In this document: positions 1 to 10,338 of the stretch, in pieces | Position numbering within the stretch: position 1 is the stretch's first letter | How the letters are laid out: the number at the start of each line of letters is the position of its first letter | Assembly (NCBI RefSeq): GCF_000621745.1 | Contig: NZ_JHXK01000018.1 | Coordinates: 115,119 to 179,118 of the forward strand | Direction: 5' to 3' | Source: Clostridium beijerinckii HUN142 | GTDB lineage: Bacteria; Bacillota; Clostridia; Clostridiales; Clostridiaceae | Length of the DNA stretch: 64,000 bases | The notes under the pieces: generated by a model | What the model was told of the DNA's origin: nothing | The model's database searches: none | Seen by the model: the letters and a program-made list of their open reading frames with translations, nothing else | Made by a program: the position numbers and the translations under genes

Positions 1-1456
1 GATGAATCTTTTCTGCTAACTGATCCGTCAATGCATCTTTCCTTACTCTCCAACGCCAATTATTCCCCAATGTTGAAGGCAAATTAATTCTGGCTTCATT
101 TCCCAAATTCAAGAAATCTTGCATTTGTGCTATGGAAATATTGGCGATGCTGCTCCAAGCCCCCCTAATAAATCCCCAGTTATACCCCTCTTCTTTATTT
201 AGACCTAAATACGTTATTGCTCTTTGAACTTCTTCTTTAGGTGCTGTTGTTTCAATCCATCCTCGTACAGTATCATTATCATGTGTACCAGTATAAACTA
301 TAAAGTTGTTTTCATAATTATGAGGTAAAAAAGGATTTGAGCTATCTGTATCAAACCCAAATGTTAATATCTTCATTCCTGGGAATCCCGTATCATTTCT
401 AAGTTTTATTGTTTCTTCAGTGAGTGTACCCAGATCTTCTGCAATTATATTGACGTCCCCAAGATGATTTTTAATTGCATTGAAAACTTTTATTCCAGGG
501 CCTTTAACCCATTCACCATTTTCTGCTGTTAGGTCTCCATAAGGAATTGACCAATATGATTCAAATCCCTTAAAATGATCTATCCTTAGTACATCATATA
601 AGTTCAAACTTTGTCTTATACGATCAACCCACCATCTATAGTCCGTTTTCTTCATATAGCACCAATCATAGATTGGATTTCCCCATAATTGTCCTGTGGC
701 AGCAAATATATCCGGAGGACATCCAGCAACTTTTAATGGTTTTAGTGTCTTTTTATTAAGTAGGAATGCCTCAGGATTCCCCCATACATCAGCACTGTCC
801 TCTGCCACATATATAGGCATATCTCCTATTATTTCAATTCCCAAATTATTAATATAGGCTTTTAAATGATTCCATTGTTTATAGAACTCATATTGCAAAA
901 ACTTCCAAAATCCCATTTCATCTTCTAGTAAGATTTTATACCTATTTATTGCCTCTGGTTTTCTTAACCTAATGTCTTCATCCCATTCATACCAGCTCTT
1001 CAAATCAAAATGTTTTTTTACTGACATATACAATGCATAATCATCAAGCCAATAGGCCTCAGCTTCTTGAAACTTAATTAAGCCCTTATCTTGTCTTAAT
1101 TTAAATTTTTCGTATGCTATTTTTAATACCCTTAATTTTTCTTTAAAAATCAAACCATAATCTATATCCTCTGAATTTTCCCCAAAGCTCACTGAATAAT
1201 AATCGCTTGCATCTAAAAATCCATCCTGTCTTAAAATATCAAAATCTATAAAATATGGATTCCCAGCAAATGCCGAGAAAGATTGATATGGTGAATCTCC
1301 AAAACTTGTAGGCCCAAGCGGTAGTATTTGCCAATACTTCTGACCAGCCTTTTTTAGAAAATCTCCAAACTTATATGCTTCTTTACCAAATGTCCCTATT
1401 CCATACTTTCCTGGCAGAGAAGCAATGTGCATTATTATACCACTACTTCTATTCAT
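1..1456 (-). CDS. malQ: 4-alpha-glucanotransferase MalQ (amylomaltase), 3' end cut by window edge
   Basis: Transfers alpha-1,4-glucan segments between maltodextrins and releases glucose (GH77), so it processes the sugar brought in by the neighbouring importer. About 485 N-terminal residues are visible; the stop lies outside the window. Seen: the N-terminal SSGIIMHIASLPGKYG motif, LRIDHFKG with the nucleophile Asp near residue 290, AEDLG with the acid/base Glu near 339 and THDND near 394, matching amylomaltase spacing. The ATG at 1454-1456 follows an AGGAGGAAG ribosome binding site. A LacI-type palindrome sits about 75 bp upstream, and the 303-bp gap to the permease gene suggests it can be transcribed separately. 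Confidence 0.95.
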   Translation of the reverse strand, partial: MNRSSGIIMHIASLPGKYGIGTFGKEAYKFGDFLKKAGQKYWQILPLGPTSFGDSPYQSFSAFAGNPYFIDFDILRQDGFLDASDYYSVSFGENSEDIDYGLIFKEKLRVLKIAYEKFKLRQDKGLIKFQEAEAYWLDDYALYMSVKKHFDLKSWYEWDEDIRLRKPEAINRYKILLEDEMGFWKFLQYEFYKQWNHLKAYINNLGIEIIGDMPIYVAEDSADVWGNPEAFLLNKKTLKPLKVAGCPPDIFAATGQLWGNPIYDWCYMKKTDYRWWVDRIRQSLNLYDVLRIDHFKGFESYWSIPYGDLTAENGEWVKGPGIKVFNAIKNHLGDVNIIAEDLGTLTEETIKLRNDTGFPGMKILTFGFDTDSSNPFLPHNYENNFIVYTGTHDNDTVRGWIETTAPKEEVQRAITYLGLNKEEGYNWGFIRGAWSSIANISIAQMQDFLNLGNEARINLPSTLGNNWRWRVRKDALTDQLAEKIH

Positions 1457-1759
1457 ATCTTCCTCCTAATTTCCACCTTTTGCTTAAAATTTATTTTTAT
1501 AACCGCCCTCTGTTCTTCTCACGCTTTAAGCAATCGCTTGCACAAAGAATCACATTAAATTAAACTAATAAAATATAGCCGTCAAAGACCAAACCCCATA
1601 TCAAAAGCATTTTAATTTTTTAGGTTTTTTAACTAAAATTTAAATTATATTTCCTTAATTTCAGTAAATTCTTTAACTAGGATAAGTTGAATTTTGATTA
1701 AAAAACCTTACCTATTACCTCTCTATACCTTCACGTTATTCTCAATTCTTTATTAATAA
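1457..1759. other. Intergenic region malQ / malG-like permease
   Basis: This 303-bp gap holds the malQ ribosome binding site and the operator at 1530-1541. The rest is AT-rich. A distant inverted repeat (aggttttttaa near 1622 and its complement near 1698) has a long spacer and does not look like a terminator. No ORF with a ribosome binding site was seen. Confidence 0.5.
1530..1541. promoter_or_regulatory. LacI-family-like operator upstream of malQ
   Basis: GCAATCGCTTGC is a 12-bp near-perfect palindrome with the central CG and GCAA/TTGC arms typical of MalR/CcpA-class LacI-family operators. It lies about 75 bp before the malQ start and shares its core with the site before the binding-protein gene, so one regulator probably binds both. 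No regulator gene is in the window. I could not place a convincing -35/-10 pair next to it. Confidence 0.55.
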
Positions 1760-2659
1760 CTATTTTATAGATCCTTGAACAATACCTGCAATAATATGCT
1801 TTTGAACAAAGAAATAGAATATGATTATTGGAATTATTGCTAAAATTAACGCTGCCATTGCTAATTCCCATTGCTTTGAGAATGCTCCGAAGAAGTTGTT
1901 CATCGCTAATGGTATAGTATTTATCTTTCCATTTATAGTTAGGAACGGAAGTAAGAAGTCATTCCATATCCATATACTATTTAAAACTGTAACTGTAACA
2001 GTGATTGGCTTCAATAATGGTAATATAATTTTCACATATGTTTGCCATTTACTGCATCCATCTATGGTTGCGGCTTCTTCAACTTCTTTTGGAACTCCTT
2101 TAATAAAGCCATGATATAAAAATATGCTCATACTAACGCCAAACCCTATATACATAAATATGAGTCCATAGTGCGTTCCTAGCATTTGAAATGGTCCAAA
2201 TTGAATTTTTGCCATCCATTTTACAAGTGGTATCATTACTGCTTGAAATGGAACGATCAGCCCTGAAGTAAATATATAAAATATTATCTTACTCTTTCTT
2301 GACTGATCCCTTACTAACACCCATGCACCCATTGATGACAAAAGAATTATTAGTACCACACTCCCTATAGTTATTATCATAGAATTTGCAAATGAACTTA
2401 TTATACTCATTTTTTTCATAGCATCTAAATAATTCTGAAAGTTCCATGTGTCAGGAAGACCAGTTGTGTTTGAAAAAATCTCTCTTCTTGTCTTAAATGA
2501 ATTTATAAGCATCAAGTAAAATGGTGTCATATATGCTATCAATAGTAACCATGAAAATACTTCTAATAGTTTTAATCTGCCAGTATAACTATCTAGTGTC
2601 TTTAGCTTTTTATTTGCTTTAACTTTTTCTATGTTATTAACAACTTTACTTGGCTCCAT
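1760..2659 (-). CDS. ABC sugar transporter permease, MalG/LacG type
   Basis: Inner-membrane permease of a carbohydrate-uptake (CUT1) ABC importer, 299 residues. About six hydrophobic segments (starting near residue 35) and the EAA loop (EEAATIDG, residues 194-201), which docks the ATPase, are visible. The start codon shares one base with the stop of the upstream permease (TAATG), so the two are translationally coupled. The MalQ neighbour suggests maltodextrin as substrate, but the sequence alone does not prove it. No ATPase gene is present; such importers often share an MsmK-type ATPase encoded elsewhere. Confidence 0.93.
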   Translation of the reverse strand: MEPSKVVNNIEKVKANKKLKTLDSYTGRLKLLEVFSWLLLIAYMTPFYLMLINSFKTRREIFSNTTGLPDTWNFQNYLDAMKKMSIISSFANSMIITIGSVVLIILLSSMGAWVLVRDQSRKSKIIFYIFTSGLIVPFQAVMIPLVKWMAKIQFGPFQMLGTHYGLIFMYIGFGVSMSIFLYHGFIKGVPKEVEEAATIDGCSKWQTYVKIILPLLKPITVTVTVLNSIWIWNDFLLPFLTINGKINTIPLAMNNFFGAFSKQWELAMAALILAIIPIIIFYFFVQKHIIAGIVQGSIK

Positions 2660-3525
2660 TATACCTCTACCTCCTTTTTCTTATTAAAGTAAACTTGAGT
2701 TAAAGAAATAGTAGTTACTAGTACAAAGAATATAATAGCTTTTGCTTGTCCTATTCCCATATTGTTCACAATAAACGCTTCATTGTAAATATTTAATGCT
2801 AACATTTCAGTGGTTTTCATTGGTGTAAGTGAAAAATTCAAATCAAATAACTTAAATGAATTTGCTAAAGTTAAGAATAAGCAAATTGTAACCGCTTGTC
2901 TAACCATAGGTATTGTTATATTTTTAAATGTATGCCATCCATTAGCTCCATCAATATGAGCTGCTTCTATTAAATCAGTTGGAACATTTTCAAGGGCTGC
3001 CACATAAATAACCATTATATACCCAGCATATTGCCATGTTGAAACGATTAGCATTGCTAGCATTGCCGTAGTTGGAGCTTGTAAAAGTGATGTTGAAAGC
3101 GTCGCACTTCCCAATGCTTTACCGACTCCTGTAAATACTGAATTGAACATAAATTGCCATATAAAACCTAAAATTAATCCTCCTATTAAGTTTGGCATAA
3201 AGAATCCTGTTCTTAAGAAACTACTAGTTTTTAATTTTCTTGTTACTATATACGCTAGTCCAAACCCCATTATATTTATAGTTATTACACTTGCAATTGT
3301 ATATAATACTGTTATTTTTAGAGAATAGATAAATTGTGCATCTTTAAAAATTCCTGTATAATTTTTTATTCCAACAAAATCATAATGAGGATTAGCACCA
3401 TTCCAATTTGTAAATGTATAATATATACCTATTATAAACGGAATTATTACAACCATTGTCATAGCGAATAAAGCTGGTCCAACAAAAATCCAAAAATCTT
3501 TAATATCTCGTGATTTCTTACTCAT
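2659..3525 (-). CDS. ABC sugar transporter permease, MalF/LacF type
   Basis: Membrane partner of the following MalG-like permease, 288 residues. It has six predicted transmembrane stretches (first near residues 12-34) and an EAA loop (LIEAAHIDGANG, about 185-196). It lacks the extra N-terminal segments of enteric MalF and resembles the shorter Gram-positive form. It lies 108 bp downstream of the binding-protein gene in the order binding protein, MalF-like, MalG-like. Substrate is inferred from context only. Confidence 0.93.
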   Translation of the reverse strand: MSKKSRDIKDFWIFVGPALFAMTMVVIIPFIIGIYYTFTNWNGANPHYDFVGIKNYTGIFKDAQFIYSLKITVLYTIASVITINIMGFGLAYIVTRKLKTSSFLRTGFFMPNLIGGLILGFIWQFMFNSVFTGVGKALGSATLSTSLLQAPTTAMLAMLIVSTWQYAGYIMVIYVAALENVPTDLIEAAHIDGANGWHTFKNITIPMVRQAVTICLFLTLANSFKLFDLNFSLTPMKTTEMLALNIYNEAFIVNNMGIGQAKAIIFFVLVTTISLTQVYFNKKKEVEV

Positions 3526-3633
3526 ACACTTACTCCTTTCCTAATAATATTTAGCGCTGTCTTATAATTTAAAATACTTATACAAAATTCATGAGGAGGT
3601 ATTAATCCCCTCATGAATAAATCTTATCTAATA

Positions 3634-4947
3634 TTATTTGGCTTTTGTAGCATCCTGAATTCCTTGTAACATATCTTTCTTTGCTTGTGGCCCCATATCA
3701 GTATTAATAAATTTAGAGAATAAAGGAGCTAAGCTATTCTTGTTAAATCCATCTGGTAGGTTAGTAAATGCCCAAGGAAGAGTCTTTCCTTCTTTGTTAT
3801 ATTCAGAAATTGATTTATTTAATTCATTATCACTTTCAACTGTGAAGTTTGTAAATGCTGGGATCATATTCATATCCTTAACTAATGCCTCTTGACCAGT
3901 TTGACTTGTAACCATCCAATCTAAGAATTCTTTAGCTTCTTTATTAATTCTAGAATCTTTATTTACTACCCAATACATTGGAACACCTACTGAAATAGAT
4001 CCACTCATTTTTGAATCATTATTAATTGCAAGTGGTGCAAATCCCATGTGAAATTTTTCATTTGGATCCATTATTTTACTTACATCTCCTGCTACCCAGT
4101 TACCTTGATGCAAGAATGCAGTTCTTCCAAGTGCAAAATTACCAACTTGAGTACTATAATCTATAGTGTCTAGATTCCTTCCTCCACCATATTTACAAAG
4201 TAATTCAACTAAATTCATCCAGTCATTAAATTGCTTATTATTAACTATATCTGCTTTACCTGCAAGATAGTCCTTTGTAAATTGAGCTGGATTATCTTGA
4301 GTTGCAAGTGGTATATTAAATGTATGATTACCAGTAACCCAGAATTCTTTTGTTGTATAAGAAACAACATTATCAAGTCCTAATTCCACTTTTTTACTAT
4401 CTAATGTCTCAAATGCTGCTTTTAATTTATCAAAAGAATCTAAGGATTTGGGATCGATACCAGCCTTGTCCAAAATGTCTTTATTATATAACAAGCCATA
4501 CCCTTCTGTTGCTGCTGGCATTCCATATACTTTTCCGTCGATAGTTACTGTATCTAGTGTTCCTTTAACAGCATTTTTAACCCAGCCTTGATCACTTAAA
4601 TCATCAATTTTATGTTTCCAAGTTTCATAATCCCCAGCACCTTGAATCATAAATATATCTGGTTCCGTACCTTTGGCGAACTCTGCCTTTAACGATGCTC
4701 CATAATCAGCTCCACCGCCCACTGAAGTAACTTCGACTTTTACACCTTTTTCTTTCTCATATTTTTTAGCAAGTTCTTGAAGTGCATCATTAATTTCAAC
4801 CTTTAATTGATATACTTTAATTGTTTTTCCGCTTCCAACATCGCTTGAACTTTGCGAACTTACTCCTGATGAGCTTCCGCATCCAACCATAGTCCCAGCC
4901 AATAATGTAGAAGCTAAAATTGTTGATAATATTTGTTTTGTTTTCAT
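3634..4947 (-). CDS. Extracellular sugar-binding lipoprotein of the ABC importer
   Basis: Solute-binding protein (family 1), 437 residues, that captures sugar outside the membrane and delivers it to the two permeases. It has a signal peptide with lipobox MVGC and the lipidated Cys at residue 23, then a Ser/Gly-rich linker and a mature domain beginning KTIKVYQLKVE. Motifs EPDIFMIQ and YGLLYNKDILDKAGI are typical of the maltose/oligosaccharide clade. It is the first gene of the transport operon, behind a TTGACT promoter and an 18-bp operator. MalQ next door favours maltodextrins. Confidence 0.93.
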   Translation of the reverse strand: MKTKQILSTILASTLLAGTMVGCGSSSGVSSQSSSDVGSGKTIKVYQLKVEINDALQELAKKYEKEKGVKVEVTSVGGGADYGASLKAEFAKGTEPDIFMIQGAGDYETWKHKIDDLSDQGWVKNAVKGTLDTVTIDGKVYGMPAATEGYGLLYNKDILDKAGIDPKSLDSFDKLKAAFETLDSKKVELGLDNVVSYTTKEFWVTGNHTFNIPLATQDNPAQFTKDYLAGKADIVNNKQFNDWMNLVELLCKYGGGRNLDTIDYSTQVGNFALGRTAFLHQGNWVAGDVSKIMDPNEKFHMGFAPLAINNDSKMSGSISVGVPMYWVVNKDSRINKEAKEFLDWMVTSQTGQEALVKDMNMIPAFTNFTVESDNELNKSISEYNKEGKTLPWAFTNLPDGFNKNSLAPLFSKFINTDMGPQAKKDMLQGIQDATKAK

Positions 4948-5011
4948 TTAAATACCCCTCCATTAAAACTTTGTTTAGCATCCTGAATAACTTTCAAAAA
5001 TACTAAGCATT

Positions 5012-5040
5012 TATTTATATAACACATATCTAGAAGTCAA
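5012..5040 (-). promoter_or_regulatory. Candidate sigma-A promoter for the sugar importer operon
   Basis: On the minus strand TTGACT (5035-5040) is followed after 17 bp by TAAATA (5012-5017); an overlapping TATAAA two bases earlier is an alternative -10. The start site would be near 5005, about 60 nt before the ATG of the binding protein. The operator at 5072-5089 lies upstream of the -35. Confidence 0.5.
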
Positions 5041-5071
5041 TTTAGATATATAATGTTACTCAATTGCCATC

Positions 5072-5089
5072 TTCGCAATCGTTTGCGAA
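5072..5089. promoter_or_regulatory. LacI-family-like operator upstream of the sugar-binding protein gene
   Basis: TTCGCAATCGTTTGCGAA is an 18-bp palindrome with one mismatched pair and a central CG, the layout of MalR-type LacI-family operators; it fits the CcpA cre consensus less well. It lies about 32 bp upstream of the -35, which suggests either activation or a second, unrecognised promoter under repression. Its core CGCAATCGTTTGCG is shared with the malQ site. Confidence 0.6.
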
Positions 5090-5316
5090 ACCTTTAAAAA
5101 AATTTAGTCTTTTTAGCGTATTAAGCTATCCAGACTCCATTTGTTAACCTTTTCTCAAGTAAATCTACTTCTTAATGATATAAGTATATCAACCAAAGAA
5201 AACTTTTACAACCTATATTTTCCTTTGTTTTCGATTAAATTTAATAACTTTCCTATGTTTTATTAAGATTTACTCAATTATAGACCATTTTATAAAAACG
5301 GTTGCATGATTTTTTT

Positions 5317-5580
5317 TTATTTATATTTACTTTTACCATTATAAATACTGATTAATATTAGCTTATCTTTTCTTGTTAGTTTTTTTATCTGGTACTCTCT
5401 TTTCATTGCATCTTTTTTATTTTCAAATACTTCATGATATACTAATTTAACAGGTCCCCTACCCTTCGTATATTTTGCTCCACATCCTTTTGAATGCATT
5501 TGAATTCTTTTGTCTAAGTTATTTGTCCACCCTGTATAAAGTGTTCTATCTGAACATTCTACAATATATACATAATTCAT
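5317..5580 (-). CDS. GIY-YIG domain protein (YhbQ/UPF0213-like)
   Basis: Small 87-residue protein made of a single GIY-YIG fold: YVYIVECSDRTLYTGWTNNLDKR contains the YIV and YTG halves of the motif, and the Arg, His and Glu of the active-site pattern follow. The family is related to UvrC and homing endonuclease catalytic domains, but free-standing members have no settled role beyond a possible part in DNA repair or nuclease activity. Ribosome binding site GAGGT, start ATG. It is a single gene between two operons; promoter not identified. Confidence 0.85.
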   Translation of the reverse strand: MNYVYIVECSDRTLYTGWTNNLDKRIQMHSKGCGAKYTKGRGPVKLVYHEVFENKKDAMKREYQIKKLTRKDKLILISIYNGKSKYK

Positions 5581-5653
5581 ATATTACCTCAACTCTTGAT
5601 CTATAATTTAACATGTTAATAAAATTCAAAATCTTCGCTAATAAAATTATATC

Positions 5654-5688
5654 AAAAAAGAAGACGATCATCTACGAATCTCGTCTTC
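5654..5688 (-). terminator. Rho-independent terminator of the ilv-leu operon
   Basis: On the minus strand an 8-bp stem GAAGACGA/TCGTCTTC (5681-5688 and 5660-5667) with a 13-nt loop is followed by six T residues, 15 bp after the ilvC stop. Confidence 0.88.
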
Positions 5689-5703
5689 TAAAAACTTTAA
5701 ATA

Positions 5704-6801
<1,098 letters not shown>

Positions 6802-6882
6802 TTACTAATATTAAGAACACTTGCTGCACAGTATGATGCAAAACAGACAAACATACCGGTCTATTATTTTATTGATTGTGCC

Positions 6883-8547
6883 TTAGATATCTTCTTCACT
6901 TATTATTTGATTAATTGGTGCACCAGGTGCAACCATAGGAAAAACTTTTTTATCACTGTTTATTAAATAATCTATAAGAACTGGACCTTCTGAATCCAGA
7001 GCTTTTCTAAGTATATCGTCTATTTCATCTACTTCAGTTATTCTAAATGCTTTAGCTCCAAAAGCCTCAGCAAGCTTAACATAGTCCGTCGGTCTATCTA
7101 ACGTTGTCTCAGAATATCTTCCTTCATAGAAAAAATCTTGCCATTGCCTTACCATCCCTAGACAATTATTGTTCATAACAACTTGAATTAATGGAAGATT
7201 ATTTTTAACAGCAGTAACTAATTCATTACAGTTCATTCCAAAGCTTCCATCCCCTGCAATGTTGAATACTCTTCTATCAATTCTGCCTATCTGAGCTCCA
7301 ATTGCTGCCCCCAGACCATATCCCATGGTTCCAAGTCCACCGGATGTTATAAATGTTCTTTCACTTTTAAAATTGAAATATTGAGCGGTCCACATTTGAT
7401 GTTGCCCAACTTCAGTAGATATTATGAAATCTCCATCATTTAATTCATTTAATTTATCAAATAATAATTCTGGAGTTAACTCTGAATTCGATGCTATTTT
7501 CTTATTTTCTTTCAAATTATTTATTGTATTAAACCATTCCTCATTTTTCTTTTCATCAATTAGTGGTATTAATTGGTTTAATGCCACTTTTAAATCTCCT
7601 ACAATACATGTATCAACTTTTATATTTTTATTTATTTCTGCCGGATCAACATCTATTTGTAAAATCTTTGCATTCTTTATATGATTTTGATTACCTATAA
7701 CTCTATCGCTAAATCTAGCTCCAAGAGTTATTAATAAATCACACTTAGTTGCAGCAATATTTGATGCTTTTGTCCCATGCATTCCTATCATACCAGTGTA
7801 TAATTCATGATCATTTGGAAACTCAGACATGCACATAAGCGATGTTGATACAGGAGAATTAATCTTTTCTGCAAATCTTATTAATTCAGATGTTGCTTCA
7901 GATATACCTATCCCTCCACCTGCGTATATTAGAGGTTTTTTGCTTTGATTTATTAACTCAACAGCTTCCTGCAATGATTTTTCTGTAATATGCTCTGATT
8001 TTCTAACAATCTCTTTAGGAATTATCTTATTATATTGAGTCTTTTCAGCAGTAACATCTTTTGGAATATCTATTAATACTGGACCTGGCCTACCTTCCTG
8101 TGCTATATAAAAAGCTTCTCTTATTATATCCTGAAGTTCATTAATATCCCTTACAATATAATTATGTTTTGTTATAGGCATTGTAATTCCAGTTATATCA
8201 ACCTCTTGAAAACTATCCTTTCCAAGTAATGGCTTCGCTACATTTCCAGTGATAGCAACCATTGGAACTGAATCCATATATGCAGTAGCAATACCTGTTA
8301 CTAAGTTGGTAGCTCCAGGTCCTGAAGTTGCAAGACAAACTCCAACTTTTCCAGTGGCCCTTGCATATCCATCAGCTGCATGTGATGCTCCCTGCTCATG
8401 ACAAGTGAGAACATGACGAATTTTATCCTTATATTTATATAGCTCATCATATATATTTAATACTGCCCCACCTGGATATCCAAATATAGTCTCTACTCCT
8501 TCATCAAGCAATGACTTTATTAATATTTCAGCCCCCGTCAATAACAT
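6883..8547 (-). CDS. ilvB: Acetolactate synthase large (catalytic) subunit
   Basis: Thiamine-diphosphate enzyme condensing two pyruvates, or pyruvate and 2-oxobutyrate. 554 residues in three domains: N-terminal pyrimidine-binding domain (TIFGYPGGAVLN, catalytic Glu in CHEQGASHAADG), a central FAD-type domain, and a C-terminal pyrophosphate-binding domain with GDGSFGMN...NNN. The start ATG at 8545-8547 is preceded by AAAGGAG at good spacing; a GTG nine bases upstream overlaps that site and is unlikely. Its regulatory subunit is encoded at the head of the same operon, five genes away. Confidence 0.97.
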   Translation of the reverse strand: MLLTGAEILIKSLLDEGVETIFGYPGGAVLNIYDELYKYKDKIRHVLTCHEQGASHAADGYARATGKVGVCLATSGPGATNLVTGIATAYMDSVPMVAITGNVAKPLLGKDSFQEVDITGITMPITKHNYIVRDINELQDIIREAFYIAQEGRPGPVLIDIPKDVTAEKTQYNKIIPKEIVRKSEHITEKSLQEAVELINQSKKPLIYAGGGIGISEATSELIRFAEKINSPVSTSLMCMSEFPNDHELYTGMIGMHGTKASNIAATKCDLLITLGARFSDRVIGNQNHIKNAKILQIDVDPAEINKNIKVDTCIVGDLKVALNQLIPLIDEKKNEEWFNTINNLKENKKIASNSELTPELLFDKLNELNDGDFIISTEVGQHQMWTAQYFNFKSERTFITSGGLGTMGYGLGAAIGAQIGRIDRRVFNIAGDGSFGMNCNELVTAVKNNLPLIQVVMNNNCLGMVRQWQDFFYEGRYSETTLDRPTDYVKLAEAFGAKAFRITEVDEIDDILRKALDSEGPVLIDYLINSDKKVFPMVAPGAPINQIISEEDI

Positions 8548-8616
8548 TTTATTCACTCCTTTGCTTATAAAATGATCTCTGTTTGATAACTAGCAATGTA
8601 TAAATTGATTTAGATT

Positions 8617-9699
8617 CTATTTTATTGCCTCTAATTTCTCACGAACTAGATTTCCCATTTCAACTGTTCCAACCTTTTTCTTACCCGCAGTCATTATATC
8701 ACCAGTTCTATAACCATCTTCTAGAACACCAAGAACTGCTTTTTCAATTAATTTAGCTTCTTCTTCTAATGAAAAACTATATCTTAGCATCATTGCTGCA
8801 GAGAGAATAGTTGCTAACGGATTAGCAATTCCTTGTCCTGCGATATCAGGAGCGCTTCCATGAATTGGTTCATACATTCCAAGGGTTCCTTCACCAAGAG
8901 ATGCTGAAGGTAACATACCTATTGAACCTGTAACCATACTTGCTTCATCTGATAATATATCCCCAAAAATGTTAGATGTAACAATTACATCAAATTGATT
9001 TGGGTCTTTTACTAGCTGCATAGCAGCATTATCAACATACAAGTGGTTCACTTCCACTTCTGGGTAATCCTTAGCCATCTCATTAACTACACTTCTCCAA
9101 AGTCTCGAACTTTCTAATATGTTAGCTTTATCTACACTTGTAAGCTTCTTATTTCTTTTCATTGCTGTTTCAAATCCTATTTTAGCAATTCTAGTTATTT
9201 CATTTTCATTATATCTTTCAGTATCATAAGCACTCTTTACTCCAGCGACTTCTTCCAATCCTCTTTCTCCAAAGTAAATTCCGCCTGTTAGTTCTCTAAC
9301 TATGCAGATATCTATGCCATCTTTAACAATACTATCTTTAAGTGGTGATTCGTTTTTTAGCGGAGCATATAGTACTGCTGGTCTTAAATTACAGTAAAGA
9401 TTTAGTGCTCCCCTTAATCCTAACAACGCTTGTTCCGGCCTTATCTTAGCAGTGGGATCATCCCACTTAGGTCCCCCAACAGCTCCAAGTAGAACTGCAT
9501 CACTTTTTTTACAAGCTTCTAAAGTTGATTCTGGAAGTGGAGTTCCTTCTTTATCTATAGCACATCCACCTGCTAATACATATTCATATTCAAATCTATG
9601 TCCAAACTTATCCCCAATAACTTTTAAAACTTTTATTGTTTCATCTACCACTTCCGGACCAATTTCATCTCCTGGTATTACAGCTATATTATATTTCAT
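8617..9699 (-). CDS. leuB: 3-isopropylmalate dehydrogenase (probably also 3-methylmalate)
   Basis: NAD-dependent oxidative decarboxylase, 360 residues, with the family signature [23 protein letters not shown] and the substrate Arg region [13 protein letters not shown]. In leucine synthesis it yields 2-oxoisocaproate; in the citramalate route the same enzyme class turns 3-methylmalate into 2-oxobutyrate. The cimA gene in this operon makes the second role likely here, by inference. The ATG follows AGGGGGATT. Confidence 0.96.
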   Translation of the reverse strand: MKYNIAVIPGDEIGPEVVDETIKVLKVIGDKFGHRFEYEYVLAGGCAIDKEGTPLPESTLEACKKSDAVLLGAVGGPKWDDPTAKIRPEQALLGLRGALNLYCNLRPAVLYAPLKNESPLKDSIVKDGIDICIVRELTGGIYFGERGLEEVAGVKSAYDTERYNENEITRIAKIGFETAMKRNKKLTSVDKANILESSRLWRSVVNEMAKDYPEVEVNHLYVDNAAMQLVKDPNQFDVIVTSNIFGDILSDEASMVTGSIGMLPSASLGEGTLGMYEPIHGSAPDIAGQGIANPLATILSAAMMLRYSFSLEEEAKLIEKAVLGVLEDGYRTGDIMTAGKKKVGTVEMGNLVREKLEAIK

Positions 9700-9839
9700 T
9701 ATGCTAATCCCCCTCTTATAATTATCTATTTCTTATTGCCTTTTTCACTAAAACTTAATTATGAATTCGAGTTATTGCTATCTTTATCTTAAGAAAATAT
9801 ATTAATTTAATTTGATTATGCTCTTAAGAATAAATTTTT

Positions 9840-10325
9840 CTATTTATTTTTTATATACCCAATTAATCCATCGTTATCGATGATCTTTTGCATAAATTCT
9901 GGGAATGCTTCTCCTTGATATTCTTGACTCTTAGTTAAATTTCTAATAAGACCTGTAGAGAAATCAACTTCTAATTCATCTCCTGCATCAATATTTTTTA
10001 CAGCTTCTTCACATTCTAAAATTGGTAAGCCAATATTGATTGCATTTCTATAAAATATTCTTGCAAAAGTTGATGCAATTACGCAGCTAACCCCGGCTGT
10101 TTTAATTGCTAAAGGTGCATGTTCCCTTGAGGAACCACATCCAAAGTTTTTATTTGCAACAATTATATCCCCACTTCTTACATTTTTAACAAAATCCACA
10201 TCTATATCTTCCATGCAATGTGCAGCAAGTTCTTTAGCATCCGAAGTGTTTAAATATCTCGCTGGAATTATTACGTCTGTATCTACATTATCTCCATATT
10301 TGAATACTTTACCTTTTACGCTCAT
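9840..10325 (-). CDS. leuD: 3-isopropylmalate dehydratase small subunit
   Basis: Swivelling domain of the two-subunit isopropylmalate isomerase, 161 residues, the short LeuD type of archaea and clostridia. Seen: [16 protein letters not shown], the conserved [10 protein letters not shown] loop and [15 protein letters not shown]. It pairs with LeuC, encoded 13 bp upstream, and in this operon could isomerise both isopropylmalate and citramalate. Ribosome binding site TAGGAGGT. Confidence 0.95.
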   Translation of the reverse strand: MSVKGKVFKYGDNVDTDVIIPARYLNTSDAKELAAHCMEDIDVDFVKNVRSGDIIVANKNFGCGSSREHAPLAIKTAGVSCVIASTFARIFYRNAINIGLPILECEEAVKNIDAGDELEVDFSTGLIRNLTKSQEYQGEAFPEFMQKIIDNDGLIGYIKNK

Positions 10326-10338
10326 TAATAAATACCTC

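Larger units (their letters stand above)
4948..5316. other. Intergenic region, importer operon / GIY-YIG gene
   Basis: This 369-bp AT-rich gap contains the importer promoter and its operator. An isolated half-site (CGGTTGC, near 5299) resembles one arm of the operator but lacks the other arm. No further gene seen. Confidence 0.5.

Noticed and set aside
1622..1708. Inverted repeat aggttttttaa / ttaaaaaacct between malG and malQ
   Set aside because: Arms are A/T runs with a spacer of about 65 nt in AT-rich DNA; expected by chance and not a terminator.
5295..5306. Third LacI-type operator (ACGGTTGCAT)
   Set aside because: Only one half-site matches; the left arm is absent.
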